Positions 53,312 through 64,000 of a stretch of DNA of 64,000 bases are shown here, piece by piece. The translations under genes and the position numbers were made by a program. Under the pieces are notes generated by a model, which worked only from the letters and a program-made list of their open reading frames with translations, did no database searches and had not been told where the DNA came from. Source of the stretch: Phallusia mammillata (Eukaryota; Chordata; Ascidiacea; Phlebobranchia; Ascidiidae); contig QLIY01000043.1 in NCBI GenBank assembly GCA_003260075.1, positions 90,618 to 154,617 of the forward strand. The letters run 5' to 3'. Within the stretch, counting starts at the first letter, position 1; the number at the start of each line of letters is the position of its first letter.

Positions 53312-54076
53312 CGGGGGTGTCCCCCGCGTGGTATTTTTTAAATGACTCATATTGGCAACTTAATTTATGGCGAACTTTTATTCCGAAAAATTGACATTTA
53401 TTGTTTGCTTATTTCTTTGTTAATAGAGCAGTAATACACAACTGTTCAAGTTGCTTTTATTGCATCACAATGCGCATCACAATACGCATCACAAATTATA
53501 CATTGTTACGTCACAATCTGACTCGTGCTTCAAGAGTCAGTTAGTGTTTCTTGGTTCATTGAGATACTTCTGGTATCAGGGGCTCGCGCGAAACGCATTT
53601 AGCAGTAAAACCTCTTCCGCACTCTGCAGTGATATAGATTATGCCAAACAGGAAACAAAAAGCAAGTAACGCTAACAGAACTTTCCAAGAAAGGTTGACA
53701 TGTGACTTTGAATCCCCTGTAAGATCAGTAATTTCTGACAGCCATATGGGAAAATTACTTCGCATTGCTCCATCGGCCATCTCGCCGAATATTGCCAAAC
53801 TTGTTAGAGAAAAACAGTGCCAAACTTCACATTGAAATGTCGACGTGTGGGAAAAACTTTGCTGACTTAACTATATCTTGGTGTGTTTATTGTTCTTATA
53901 ACTGTAAAAGAGGATAAAACACATTTCTAAGACTAGAATTTCGGTGTGAGGATTTTAATTAGACGTTATAAGATAGCTATTTCTAAGATTCCGAATTAGC
54001 AGTAACACTCAAGTGGCCCGCGCAATCATTCGTAAACCGCATGTGGCCCTTTGGCCAAAAAGGTTGGACACCCCTG
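53312..54076. mobile_element. hAT-like element 2, array copy 2
   Basis: This is the 765-bp element at the same relative place as in copy 1. The right flanking octamer has one change (gtttaaag). The internal 80-codon frame is retained at 53556-53798. Confidence 0.85.
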
Positions 54077-54856
54077 GTTTAAAGCGTTGGAGATCCAAGT
54101 TTCAGCTGAGTAAAATAGTGTTTTTAGTTAACGCAACGCAACGTTCATTTTCCACACATGGAAATTCAATAAAACTCTGTTTATTGTTATGCAAAGAGAA
54201 CTGTCTTCTGGCAGAAAGCATTGTTCAATTTTTCATCTTACTTTTAAAGAAGAGATTGCAATTTTTTTAACAAAACAGCATTAGGAGAAGGCAAAGAGTT
54301 TTGATACCGCTGTCAGTTAAAAAGCTGGATATACCCTGTTACTGGAAATAGCTCCAATGCAACTTTAAAATGATATCCGAAACAGAGAAACCTGAATAAT
54401 TGTAGTAATTTAGTTTATTACAAAGCGGAGTATTTTGGGGAAAATCGTAATCTTTACCCGAATTACAGTCGATAGTTTCAGGGAAAATTAACGTTGTATA
54501 GGTTAAAGAACCAAACAGGTGAAAGTGGCGAAAATCATTTGTATTGCAGCTAATTTGTAACTTTGGCAATTGACCTGGCAACACAGGTTGTTGTGCACTT
54601 CACTGGCGATCGCTCGTCACAAAATTGCAACATCTACATTCAAAGTCACAATAAAATCGGACACGTTTAGCACGTAATACACGTTTAAAAGCGTACCGCA
54701 CGACAGCAAGAGCAATGCAAATGAAATTCAATTACCAAGTACTTATAGTTTTTTTTTTAATTGCCACTATAACTCAAAGAGAATTCATAAAAAACAAACA
54801 ATGGCGGTGTACGACACAGCATCACAACAACACATCGTTATTTATACAGTTTACGG

Positions 54857-55037
54857 CAGTGGTGGAATTCAGCCGGTTCGCACCGGTTCAAAAGAACCAT
54901 CTCACGAAATTTTATGAGATCAGCGAACCGGTTAGCATTACTGGTTACTGACAATGGACGTTTTGTAGCAGAAACGGCTGAAACATATGACTTTTGTCAT
55001 AGAATCGACTGACAAAAAAAATTGAATCCCACCACTG
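54857..55037. mobile_element. hAT-like element 3, array copy 2
   Basis: Essentially identical to 50042-50222 and likewise 20 bases from the stop codon of its P450 gene (C). Confidence 0.75.
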
Positions 55038-55057
55038 GTTTAAGTATATTTTTGCAA

Positions 55058-56563
55058 CTAAAGTCGTTTGGACAGTGTCATGTTAAGGGTTTCAGATGGT
55101 CGTAAAATCAAATCTCCATCCATTTTGATGGCTTCCTCTTTGTCATGTGATGTGACCTCATAGCGACGCAGCAACTTGGCAAGGATCAACTTCTCTTCAA
55201 GTTGAGCGAATTTCTGGCCGATGCAATTTCTTGGTCCGGCCGAAAATGGGATGTAAGCATAAGGATGACGACCTGCACTGTTTTCATTGTTAAATCGATC
55301 CGGGTTAAAACTATCGGGGTCCTCCCAAAACTCAGGATTTCTATGCAAACTATAGACAAGGATTATTGATTCCGTTTCCTTTGGAACCATGTAACCATCT
55401 ATGTAGCAATCTTCGGATATTTTACGTGCAATTAACGGCACTGAAGGATAAATTCGCAAAGCTTCCTTAGTTACTTGGTCCAGGTATTCTAGCTTTTTGA
55501 TGTCATCCATCATCGGCGTGGGGTTATCTCCAAATGCCTCAACTATTTCGTCATGAACACGTCGTTGTACGTCAGGATGACGTCCCAAGATGTAAAGGCA
55601 CCACGTCATGGCAGCAGCTGTAGTGTCGTGACCTTCAAACATAAAAGTATCAACTTCCTCCTGGATGTCAGAGAGCGAGAGAGCATCCCCTTCTTCTGTC
55701 TTGGCGTGGATGAGGACATCAAGGAATGCCATCCTTCGTGAGATCTTCTTTTCATCCTTGCTCTTCATCCTCTTTTCAATCACGCTTCTCGTGAATCCGT
55801 GAAGGATTTTAAGACTTTCTTTCTGCTCTTTGCCCATTTGCATTTTGTCAAATGCATAGTCCCACCAGAGATGTGGATACTTCTGGCGGTTTTGCACGAT
55901 TTCTGACATTTCTTTGATTGCTTTTACATAATCCGAGTCCTTGTCACATTGTGCGTTGACGGTTTGGCCCATGGCTGTCTCGCAAATGATATCAAGGGCA
56001 CACAAGGTTACGACATTGCCAATATCCACCCGAACCCCTGACGACACTTTGTCATCGACGATTTTCAACATTATATCACACTGCTCGTTCATCACGGCCA
56101 GAAAGTCCTGTAAAATGTTAAAATGGAAGGTTGGTGTAATAAGGCGTCTTCTTTGGTGCCATTTTTTGCCTCCAGAAGTAAGTAGACCGGTACCAAGCCA
56201 AGGGTGTAAAAATTGGTAACCGAATGATTTTTCGATGTGTTTCGAGCTTTTTAGCAAAACTTCAACAGTGTCCGGATGGGCCACAGTAATCTGGGGCATA
56301 GGTCCCATCCACTGTATCCAAAACTTTTGATTTCGTTCGTTTATCATTACTGAAGCTTGTTCGGTGAGAAACTTGAAGAAGTCGGCAGTGCTTCTTGGCA
56401 GAAGGTAGGTATGACCGAAAAGAGGAAAAGCAAGATGCGGTATTTGAGGCAGTTTGCTGTATGCGATCCTGTTTTTGATGAAAGTTGCAATCTTTCGCCA
56501 GCATATCAGTACAGCTGTTGTAACTCCACAAAGAATGAATGAAGCAACAATCGTTAGTGCCAT
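55058..56563 (-). CDS. cyp4v: CYP4V-like P450, array gene C (A/D hybrid, later breakpoint)
   Basis: This is an intact intronless 501-codon gene. It matches gene A through the PERF region (YMVPKETESI, DPDSFNPDRFNNEN) and switches to gene D sequence between about 55216 and 55260, giving the D-type end (TSHDKEEAIKMDG, LSKRL). The breakpoint is about 35 codons or more downstream of that in gene B, so B and C are not simple copies of one hybrid. Catalytic residues are all present. It has one Ile-to-Met change (EKRMKSKDE) shared with gene D. Confidence 0.93.
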   Translation of the reverse strand: MALTIVASFILCGVTTAVLICWRKIATFIKNRIAYSKLPQIPHLAFPLFGHTYLLPRSTADFFKFLTEQASVMINERNQKFWIQWMGPMPQITVAHPDTVEVLLKSSKHIEKSFGYQFLHPWLGTGLLTSGGKKWHQRRRLITPTFHFNILQDFLAVMNEQCDIMLKIVDDKVSSGVRVDIGNVVTLCALDIICETAMGQTVNAQCDKDSDYVKAIKEMSEIVQNRQKYPHLWWDYAFDKMQMGKEQKESLKILHGFTRSVIEKRMKSKDEKKISRRMAFLDVLIHAKTEEGDALSLSDIQEEVDTFMFEGHDTTAAAMTWCLYILGRHPDVQRRVHDEIVEAFGDNPTPMMDDIKKLEYLDQVTKEALRIYPSVPLIARKISEDCYIDGYMVPKETESIILVYSLHRNPEFWEDPDSFNPDRFNNENSAGRHPYAYIPFSAGPRNCIGQKFAQLEEKLILAKLLRRYEVTSHDKEEAIKMDGDLILRPSETLNMTLSKRL

Positions 56564-57080
56564 TTTATCGACAACTTTCTCCTTTGGTTATGTTGAAACA
56601 ACACAAAACTTCTAAAACAAAAAATATTTGGATACGCTTGCTTCATAAAGAATGAAAGAGACAACAACTTTTTTCAGCAAACTTTTGTATTTATTGCTGA
56701 GCTGAAGCAAAGAATACTTCATTACTACCGTCTGACCTTGAACTTGAAGATTGTTTTCACGAATACGAGGTAATTAAGACAACACGTATAAATTTTTAAT
56801 ACAAACAAACCTAGTTTATTCTATTGTTGTGCACAAGTACATACTTCATTACGACTGTAGAAGAATACTTCATTACGACTGTAAAGATATCATCCCAAAT
56901 AACCGTCATATTATAGCTTTCCAACAACGAAATCACAGCCGCGTACAGAAGGCTAGATGCTTAGCTTCCGGTACGTCATAGAATACACAACGATCTCTGC
57001 AAAGTTCATGTCGACTCATTATTATGCAAAAGCGGCCGATCACATCGGTGGGAATTCCCCTCCTCTCACACCACTATATG

Positions 57081-57484
57081 CAGGGTTGCCATCGACATGA
57101 AACCAAAAATAAGGACAACCGAAAAATTAACTTTTCATACGAAACGAAACAAACGTTTTTGAACAAATATTTGCATATATACGAGCCATGACATATCATA
57201 TGCAATATTTGGACCAGAAACAATCTGTTCCAGCAACACCTTGTTTATAAAGAATACTTCGTGCATCTGATGACAGCTCCGGTCTAGGTTTACTTTTACT
57301 TATAGCAAGGATTTGACTGTCATTTCACTAAGTTTGTTCCTTGTAATTGTTAAAAATAAGACAAAATAAGGAAGCAAGGCAAAAAGAAGGACATTTCTTA
57401 GAAATAAGGACAATGAAATTCTCTAAGACATAACCCTTCAAAATACGGACAAATCTTAGAAATAAGGACGGTATGGCAACCCTG
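57081..57484. mobile_element. hAT-like element 1, array copy 3
   Basis: A 404-bp copy with the target octamer actatatg intact on both sides, closer to copy 1 than to copy 2 at several positions. Confidence 0.85.
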
Positions 57485-58126
57485 ACTATATGTAAAGCGA
57501 TTTCGGGATTTTTGGACTTATTAGAGCTGCAACTGCAAGCAATCTTAAGTAAGAAGTTCGAACTATCAACTTGGTGAGGCTCATATCACAAACCGATTGC
57601 GTTGTTAATTTACAGGAGTAACAGTACTTTGAAAAACTCCCGATAAACCTTGTATTAGCGAACTCACTTTGCTACCGCATGTCTTTAAACTTGAAAGCTG
57701 CTCACAGGGGAACCAACATTTTACGCCTGTTTCATAACGTTCCAAAAACTTTGTCCAACCTTAACACACACGCATCAGACTTTTTGGGAAATCGCCCTTT
57801 TCTCTTGTACTTGAACTTGGTCTACATTGGTTTTACCACCAAAATATGGCCATGTTGCTGTTCAAAATTTGATGAGCTAATTTTTAAGGAAGAAGAAAAG
57901 TAAAAGTAATCTAACGCGTCGTTTTCGAAAAGTTGCCAGCTTCACAGATCGCGTAACATGTCCCCTCTGTTTTCTTAGTAATTACCACATTGATGTGGTC
58001 AGATCATCATTTGCACAAATTCAGAACGAAATGCTACCGCATGACGAGTATTAAATGCATATTATTATGTCGTCAAAATAACGGCAATTGCAATTTTGAC
58101 AAAAGAACTAATTAAACAGTTTAGAG

Positions 58127-58886
58127 CGGGGGTGTCCCCCGCGTGGTATTTTTTAAATGACTCATATTGGCAACTTAATTTATGGCGAACTTTTATTCCG
58201 AAAAATTGACATTTATTGTTTGCTTATTTCTTTGTTAATAGAGCAGTAATACACAACTGTTCAAGTTGCTTTTATTGCATCACAATGCGCATCACAATAC
58301 GCATCACAAATTATACATTGTTACGTCACAATCTGACTCGTGCTTCAAGAGTCAGTTAGTGTTTCTTGGTTCATTGAGATACTTCTGGTATCAGGGGCTC
58401 GCGCGAAACGCATTTAGCAGTAAAACCTCTTCCGTGCAGTGATATAGATTATGCCAAACAGGAAACAAAAAGCAAGTAACGCTAACAGAACTTTCCAAGA
58501 AAGGTTGACATGTGACTTTGAATCCCCTGTAAGATCAGTAATTTCTGACAGCCATATGGGAAAATTACTTCGCATTGCTCCATCGGCCATCTCGCCGAAT
58601 ATTGCCAAACTTGTTAGAGAAAAACAGTGCCAAACTTCACATTGAAATGTCGACGTGTGGGAAAAACTTTGCTGACTTAACTATATCTTGGTGTGTTTAT
58701 TGTTCTTATAACTGTAAAAGAGGATAAAACACATTTCTAAGACTAGAATTTCGGTGTGAGGATTTTAATTAGACGTTATAAGATAGCTATTTCTAAGATT
58801 CCGAATTAGCAGTAACACTCAAGTGGCCCGCGCAATCATTCGTAAACCGCATGTGGCCCTTTGGCCAAAAAGGTTGGACACCCCTG
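58127..58886. mobile_element. hAT-like element 2, array copy 3
   Basis: Same element with a five-base deletion near 58434 that shifts the small internal frame. The frame is thus not conserved even within the array. It accounts for the 4810 instead of 4815 period. Confidence 0.85.
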
Positions 58887-59666
58887 GTTTAGAGCGTCGG
58901 AGATCCAAGTTTCAGCTGAGTAAAATAGTGTTTTTAGTTAACGCAACGCAACGTTCATTTTCCACACATGGAAATTCAATAAAACTCTGTTTATTGTTAT
59001 GCAAAGAGAACTGTCTTCTGGCAGAAAGCATTGTTCAATTTTTCATCTTACTTTTAAAGAAGAGATTGCAATTTTTTTAACAAAACAGCATTAGGAGAAG
59101 GCAAAGAGTTTTGATACCGCTGTCAGTTAAAAAGCTGGATATACCCTGTTACTGGAAATAGCTCCAATGCAACTTTAAAATGATATCCGAAACAGAGAAA
59201 CCTGAATAATTGTAGTAATTTAGTTTATTACAAAGCGGAGTATTTTGGGGAAAATCGTAATCTTTACCCGAATTACAGTCGATAGTTTCAGGGAAAATTA
59301 ACGTTGTATAGGTTAAAGAACCAAACAGGTGAAAGTGGCGAAAATCATTTGTATTGCAGCTAATTTGTAACTTTGGCAATTGACCTGGCAACACAGGTTG
59401 TTGTGCACTTCACTGGCGATCGCTCGTCACAAAATTGCAACATCTACATTCAAAGTCACAATAAAATCGGACACGTTTAGCACGTAATACACGTTTAAAA
59501 GCGTACCGCACGACAGCAAGAGCAATGCAAATGAAATTCAATTACCAAGTACTTATAGTTTTTTTTTTAATTGCCACTATAACTCAAAGAGAATTCATAA
59601 AAAACAAACAATGGCGGTGTACGACACAGCATCACAACAACACATCGTTATTTATACAGTTTACGG

Positions 59667-59847
59667 CAGTGGTGGAATTCAGCCGGTTCGCACCGGTTCA
59701 AAAGAACCATCTCACGAAATTTTATGAGATCAGCGAACCGGTTAGCATTACTGGTTACTGACAATGGACGTTTTGTAGCAGAAACGGCTGAAACATATGA
59801 CTTTTGTCATAGAATCGACTGACAAAAAAAATTGAATCCCACCACTG
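59667..59847. mobile_element. hAT-like element 3, array copy 3
   Basis: A third near-identical copy, ending 20 bases from the stop codon of P450 gene D. Confidence 0.75.
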
Positions 59848-59867
59848 GTTTAAGTATATTTTTGCAA

Positions 59868-61373
59868 CTAAAGTCGTTTGGACAGTGTCATGTTAAGGGT
59901 TTCACCTGGTCGTAAAATCAAATCTCCATCCATTTTGATGGCTTCCTCTTTGTCATGTGATGTGACTTTGTAGCGACGCAGCAACTTGGCAAGGATCAAC
60001 TTCTCTTCAAGTTGAGCGAATTTTTGGCCGATGCAATTTCTTGGTCCGGCCGAAAATGGGATGTAAGCATATGGATGACGACCTGCACTGTTTTCCTTGC
60101 TAAATCGATCCGGGTTAAATCTTTCGGGGTCCTCCCAAAACTCAGGATTTCTATGTAGATTATAGACTATAACGGACGCTTGTGTTCCTTGAGGAATCAA
60201 GTAACCATCTATGTAGCAATCTTCGGATATTTTACGTGCAATTAACGGCACTGAAGGATAAATACGTAAAGTTTCCTTTGTCACTTGTTCCAGGTATTCT
60301 AGCTTTTTGATGTCATCCATCATCGGAGTAGGGTTATCTCCTAGCATTTCATCTATTTCGTCATGAACACGTCGCTGTACATCAGGATGACGTCCCAATA
60401 CGTAAAGACACCACGTCATGGCAGCAGCTGTAGTGTCGTGACCTTCAAACATGAAAGTATCAACTTCCTCCTGGATGTCAGAGAGCGAGAGAGCATCCCC
60501 TTCTTCTGTCTTGGCGTGGATGAGGACATCAAGGAATGCCATCCTTCGTGAGATCTTCTTTTCTTCTTTGCTCTTCATCCTTTTTTCAATCACGCTTCTC
60601 GTGAATCCATGAAGGATGTTGAGACTCTCTTTTTGTTCCTTGCCCATTTGCATTTTGTCAAATGCATAGTCCCACCAGAGATATGGGTGCTTCTGACGGT
60701 TTTGCACGATTTCTGACATTTTTATGATAGCTTTTACATAATCCGAGTCCTTGTTACTTTGTGCGTTGACGGTTTGGCCCATTGCTGTCTCGCAAATGAT
60801 ATCAAGGGCACACAAGGTTACGACATTTCCAATATCCACTTGAAAACCTGACGACACTTTGTCATCGACGATTTTCAACATTATATCACACTGCTCGTTC
60901 ATCACGGCTAGAAAGTCCTGTAAAATGTTAAAATGGAACGTTGGCGTAATCAGGCGTCTTCTTTGGTGCCATTTTTTGCCTCCAGATGTAAGTAGACCGG
61001 TGCCAAGCCAAGGATGTAAAAATCGGTAGACGAACGATTTTTCCAGATGTTTAGAGCTTCTTAGCAAAACCTCAACTACATCCGGATGGGCCACAGTGAT
61101 CAAGGGTACAGGTCCCATCCACTGCAACCAAAACTTTCGTTTCCGTTGGTTTATCATCATTGAAGCTTGGTCGGTGAGAAACTTAAAGAAATCTGCCGTG
61201 TTGCTTGGCAATAGATAGGTGTGGCCGAAAAAAGGAAAAGCAAGGTGCGGTATTTGAGGCAGTTTGCTGTATGCAAACCTGTTTTTAATAAAAGTCGCAA
61301 TGTTTCGCCACCATACCAACACAGCTGTTGTAACTCCCATCAGAATAAATGAAGCAGTAAGCGAAAATTCCAT
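59868..61373 (-). CDS. cyp4v: CYP4V-like P450, array gene D (intronless)
   Basis: This is an intact 501-codon gene, about as long as A to C but clearly diverged along its whole length (start MEFSLTASFIL, EQVTKETLR, YLIPQGTQAS, EAIKMDGDLILRPGE). I-helix, ExxR and heme Cys447 are present. Its sequence at the lost-intron site (KAIIKMSE) is closer to the intron-containing gene (AII then R-MSE) than gene A's is. Its 5' flank differs from that of A to C. It is the likely second parent of the hybrids. It is head to head with the plus-strand P450 gene about 1.3 kb away. Confidence 0.93.
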   Translation of the reverse strand: MEFSLTASFILMGVTTAVLVWWRNIATFIKNRFAYSKLPQIPHLAFPFFGHTYLLPSNTADFFKFLTDQASMMINQRKRKFWLQWMGPVPLITVAHPDVVEVLLRSSKHLEKSFVYRFLHPWLGTGLLTSGGKKWHQRRRLITPTFHFNILQDFLAVMNEQCDIMLKIVDDKVSSGFQVDIGNVVTLCALDIICETAMGQTVNAQSNKDSDYVKAIIKMSEIVQNRQKHPYLWWDYAFDKMQMGKEQKESLNILHGFTRSVIEKRMKSKEEKKISRRMAFLDVLIHAKTEEGDALSLSDIQEEVDTFMFEGHDTTAAAMTWCLYVLGRHPDVQRRVHDEIDEMLGDNPTPMMDDIKKLEYLEQVTKETLRIYPSVPLIARKISEDCYIDGYLIPQGTQASVIVYNLHRNPEFWEDPERFNPDRFSKENSAGRHPYAYIPFSAGPRNCIGQKFAQLEEKLILAKLLRRYKVTSHDKEEAIKMDGDLILRPGETLNMTLSKRL

Positions 61374-62681
61374 GTTTGTCTTTAAAACAGCCCTATGTTT
61401 TTTTGGCCTTCAGACTAAACCTAAAACGTGCAATGGTCAAGTGATTTTTAATGGCAATGTAGAGAAATCTTCGGATGTAGCATGTTTCTAATTAATACCA
61501 AACGTTATCGGGTTCAAAAATGCAGATAATGATCAAACCAATTAAAAAGAATCCCAACAGATTTCGTGTGCACAGATATTTGCAACCCTGCCACCAAAAA
61601 TCACCAGCATAATCACATTTGTGCACTACAACTGGCCAACAAGCAAGTTCTATTTTTTTCTTTCATGCTTATTCTATATGGGTAAAAAGCCAGATAATGT
61701 TATGCTCAAAGTTATGCTCCCTTCCAGCTTGTTTCACGTAAGTACACAAGCTTTAAAACTAACTTATACTCTACTAACACAAGGCGTTTACACAAATCAC
61801 TCGGTCATCTATGCGACAAAAGTCTTATTTGCAAAAAGGTATTACCCAATGTTGTAAAGGCTCCATAGTAGATCGTAGGTTAAGATAACCCTCAGTAGGT
61901 CGTAGGTTATGATTACCCGTGAGACGTAGAAATAAGCATACAAACTCAAACAGCTGCTTGCACTATTACTGTTTCTATTCGTTGAATACGTTACCACTGG
62001 CACTACAACTAAATTTTAACCAGAATGCATGAGAAACGTCGGCTGTTTCAACGGTCCTTTACAACTCTAAACCAGATGTGGCAAACGTTAAGCTAATAGT
62101 TTGCCGTACGCGTAAAAGTCAACAGTGATGAAGGACGCGCGAGGCTCCCAACATGACATAGCAAATATCAATCATTACCAGCACCTAACACGATATTTTG
62201 TGTGTTTACACATAAAAGGCTTTTTATGAACAAGATTTCGAGTGAATTCTACTGGTAACTGTTCGTTGTATTATTACCGAGTTTTATATGCAATAGAACA
62301 GCTTATATTGGATAAAAATGCGGCCCGCGGACTTAACGTTAATTGTATTTGGTCCTGCAGTCATGAGGGCTGCACACCTTTGTCCGAGACTATTTAAAAA
62401 ACCAACAATGAGCTTCTTTACCCTATTATAGGCCAGTTTTGCTGTCAGAAACAGGGCAATTGAAAGGATTGCCAAATACCGCTCTTTAAAACGTCTTCAT
62501 AGAGCCATAGCAGGAGATTAATTTTCGCAATTTCTTCGTTATTTCAATCTTTTCTTATCATTCAGCTTTGCGTATTTTGGTTGCAGGTTAGTAGTTTATT
62601 TCAAGTTTGCAATCTATCTGCAAGAGAGTTTAAAGGTGAAAAATTTATAATTGCCTTGTTTTCGAGTGCTTGTGAAACTTC
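61374..62681. other. Divergent intergenic region between two P450 genes
   Basis: This stretch of about 1.3 kb separates start codons on opposite strands and should contain both promoters. I see no gene, no clear TATA element that I would defend, and no mobile element. Confidence 0.5.
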
Positions 62682-64000
62682 ATGATGGCATACTTCACCG
62701 CATTGACCATAATCACTGCCCTGTTCTGTGGACTGTTGCTTTATCGTAACAAACTGGCAGCAGCTTGGAAAAGGAGACAGATGTTGAAAATGGTACCCAG
62801 TTTGCACCAGATAGCTTTCCCGCTAATTGGTCACACATACCTCTTACCTAGTCGCCCATCAGACTTTTTTAAGTATATTTCGACTGTAATTCACGAAGCG
62901 GCTACAAAACGCGGCCAAAGAATCATTAATATATGGTTTGGGCCGATCCCAACGATGTTTGTATTTCACCCAAGCTGCGTGGAAGTGATTCTTAGAAGCT
63001 CAAAACATAGAGAAAAAACATTTTTCTATGACTTCTTCCATCCTTGGCTCGGCACAGGCCTTCTTACGTCTTCTGGACAAAAATGGCAACAACGTCGTCG
63101 CCTTCTAACACCAAGCTTCCATTTCGATATCTTGCAAGACTTTTTGGAGGTCATGAACGAACGTAGTCAACGCATGCTAGCATGTATTGATGTCAAGGTC
63201 AAATCCGGGCAGGAAGTTGACCTTGGAAAAGCGGTGACCTTGTGTGCCCTTGACATCATTTGCGAGACGGCTATGGGACAGACGGTCAACGCCTTGGAAA
63301 AACAAGACTCCCATTATGTCAAAGCTTTATACAGGTAAATCTAAAACTTATGTTTACTCAAGTAACTCAACTACAATAAAGCTCAGTTAATCCGGATCTT
63401 CGCCTAATTCCAACAAAACTTGAAGTATAAATGATTTGTAGTGTGGGAAGGCTTTATTTAACTGACATCGGATAAACTGGATCTTCGCCTGTTTCGGATT
63501 TTTTTTTTTTTTTTGGATTTCTGTCGTTGCTTCAGAGTTAAGACTCGGTCGGATTTGGGCTAAAGTTTAAATAAAACAAGCTTGACTTCATGCTCAGTAC
63601 CAACTGTGCATTATTTACAACCTGGTTGTCCAATTCGAGTTTTGTACTTTATTTTAAATTCTAAATTTGGCTCTTTTATTTGCTTCCTAAGCTTTGGATG
63701 TTTTCATTTCAGAGTCTCTGAACTTATGGTACTGCGACCGAACACACCATTCTACTGGCCGGACTTTATCTTTAACAATCTAAGTATCGGTAAAGAGCAG
63801 AAAAAACTTCTTGAAATTCTTCATGGATTCACGAGAAGCGTGATTGAAAAGAGGATGAAGAGCAAAGATGAAAAGAAGATCTCACGAAGGATGGCATTTC
63901 TTGATGTCCTCATCCACGCCAAGACAGAAGAAGGGGATTCTCTCTCGCTCTCTGACATCCAGGAGGAAGTTGATACTTTCATGTTTGAAGGTCATGACAC
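62682..64000 (+). CDS. cyp4v: CYP4V-like P450, intron-containing, cut by window end
   Basis: Exon 1 (62682-63334, ATG at 62682) ends in phase 2 at a GTAAAT donor; exon 2 starts at 63713 and is open to the last base. The N-terminal half has a membrane anchor, the proline-rich HQIAFPLIGHTYLLPSRP region and the WHQRRR-type helix C (KWQQRRRLLTPSFHF). Exon 2 reaches EVDTFMFEGHDT, so ExxR and the heme loop lie beyond the window. The intron is at the same position and phase as in the gene at 38432-40557. Exon 1 is well diverged from the array genes, whereas about 190 bases of exon 2 are nearly identical to gene D, suggesting gene conversion. Confidence 0.9.
63387..63505. repeat. Dispersed repeat, copy 2, in P450 intron
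   Basis: Resembles 17473-17589: AATCCGGATCTTCGCC at the left, TGATTTG in the middle and GACATCGG...GGATCTTCGCC at the right. A run of T follows. Family unknown. Confidence 0.5.

Larger units (their letters stand above)
45428..61373 (-). repeat. P450 tandem array, period about 4815 bp
   Basis: Gene ends fall at 45428, 50243, 55058 and 59868, giving periods of 4815, 4815 and 4810. The 3.3-kb spacers are almost identical, including three transposable elements each. The deviations seen are a 5-bp deletion near 58434 and scattered substitutions. Such uniformity points to very recent expansion, and also makes copy number in the assembly uncertain. Confidence 0.93.

Overview
The window looks like nuclear DNA of an invertebrate chordate, most likely an ascidian tunicate (Ciona-like). 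It is AT-rich and has short GT-AG introns, an Nkx2-2-type homeobox gene, deuterostome-type single-copy housekeeping genes and a local expansion of CYP4V-like cytochrome P450 genes. The species is inferred from general character, not proven. One ambiguous base (40813) and a set of odd homopolymer junctions show that this is a draft assembly.

Layout. Positions 1-13784 hold no gene I can support. Positions 13785-19084 (+) carry a three-exon Nkx2-2-like homeobox gene. Positions 19085-23432 are gene-free but contain hammerhead-ribozyme-like relics. Positions 23433-25546 (+) carry a two-exon leucine-rich-repeat membrane protein. Tail to tail with it, 25822-30080 (-) encode a seven-exon secreted two-Ig-domain protein with a probable GPI-anchor signal. 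Positions 30662-34416 (-) encode PRPP synthetase (seven exons, exactly 318 residues), divergent from ALG5 (about 34991-37325, +). From 38432 to the end lies a CYP4V-like P450 cluster: one intron-containing minus-strand gene, a deletion pseudogene, a duplicated 3' fragment, four intronless 501-codon genes in a 4.8-kb tandem array, and an intron-containing plus-strand gene cut by the window end.

Four points deserve attention. First, a well-formed hammerhead ribozyme core (26750-26801, minus strand) with degenerate relatives. Second, the P450 array, in which the two middle genes are A/D hybrids with different breakpoints, as expected from unequal crossing-over. Third, homopolymer runs of about 10 (G before 23.4 kb, C after 31 kb) that separate overlapping direct duplicates; I judge these to be assembly joins, and one of them breaks a P450 reading frame. 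Fourth, many small hAT-like terminal-inverted-repeat elements with 8-bp target duplications in the introns and in the P450 array.

Exon structures were derived by hand from splice signals, phase and family similarity. The Nkx2-2, LRR, Ig and PRPS models all close in frame.
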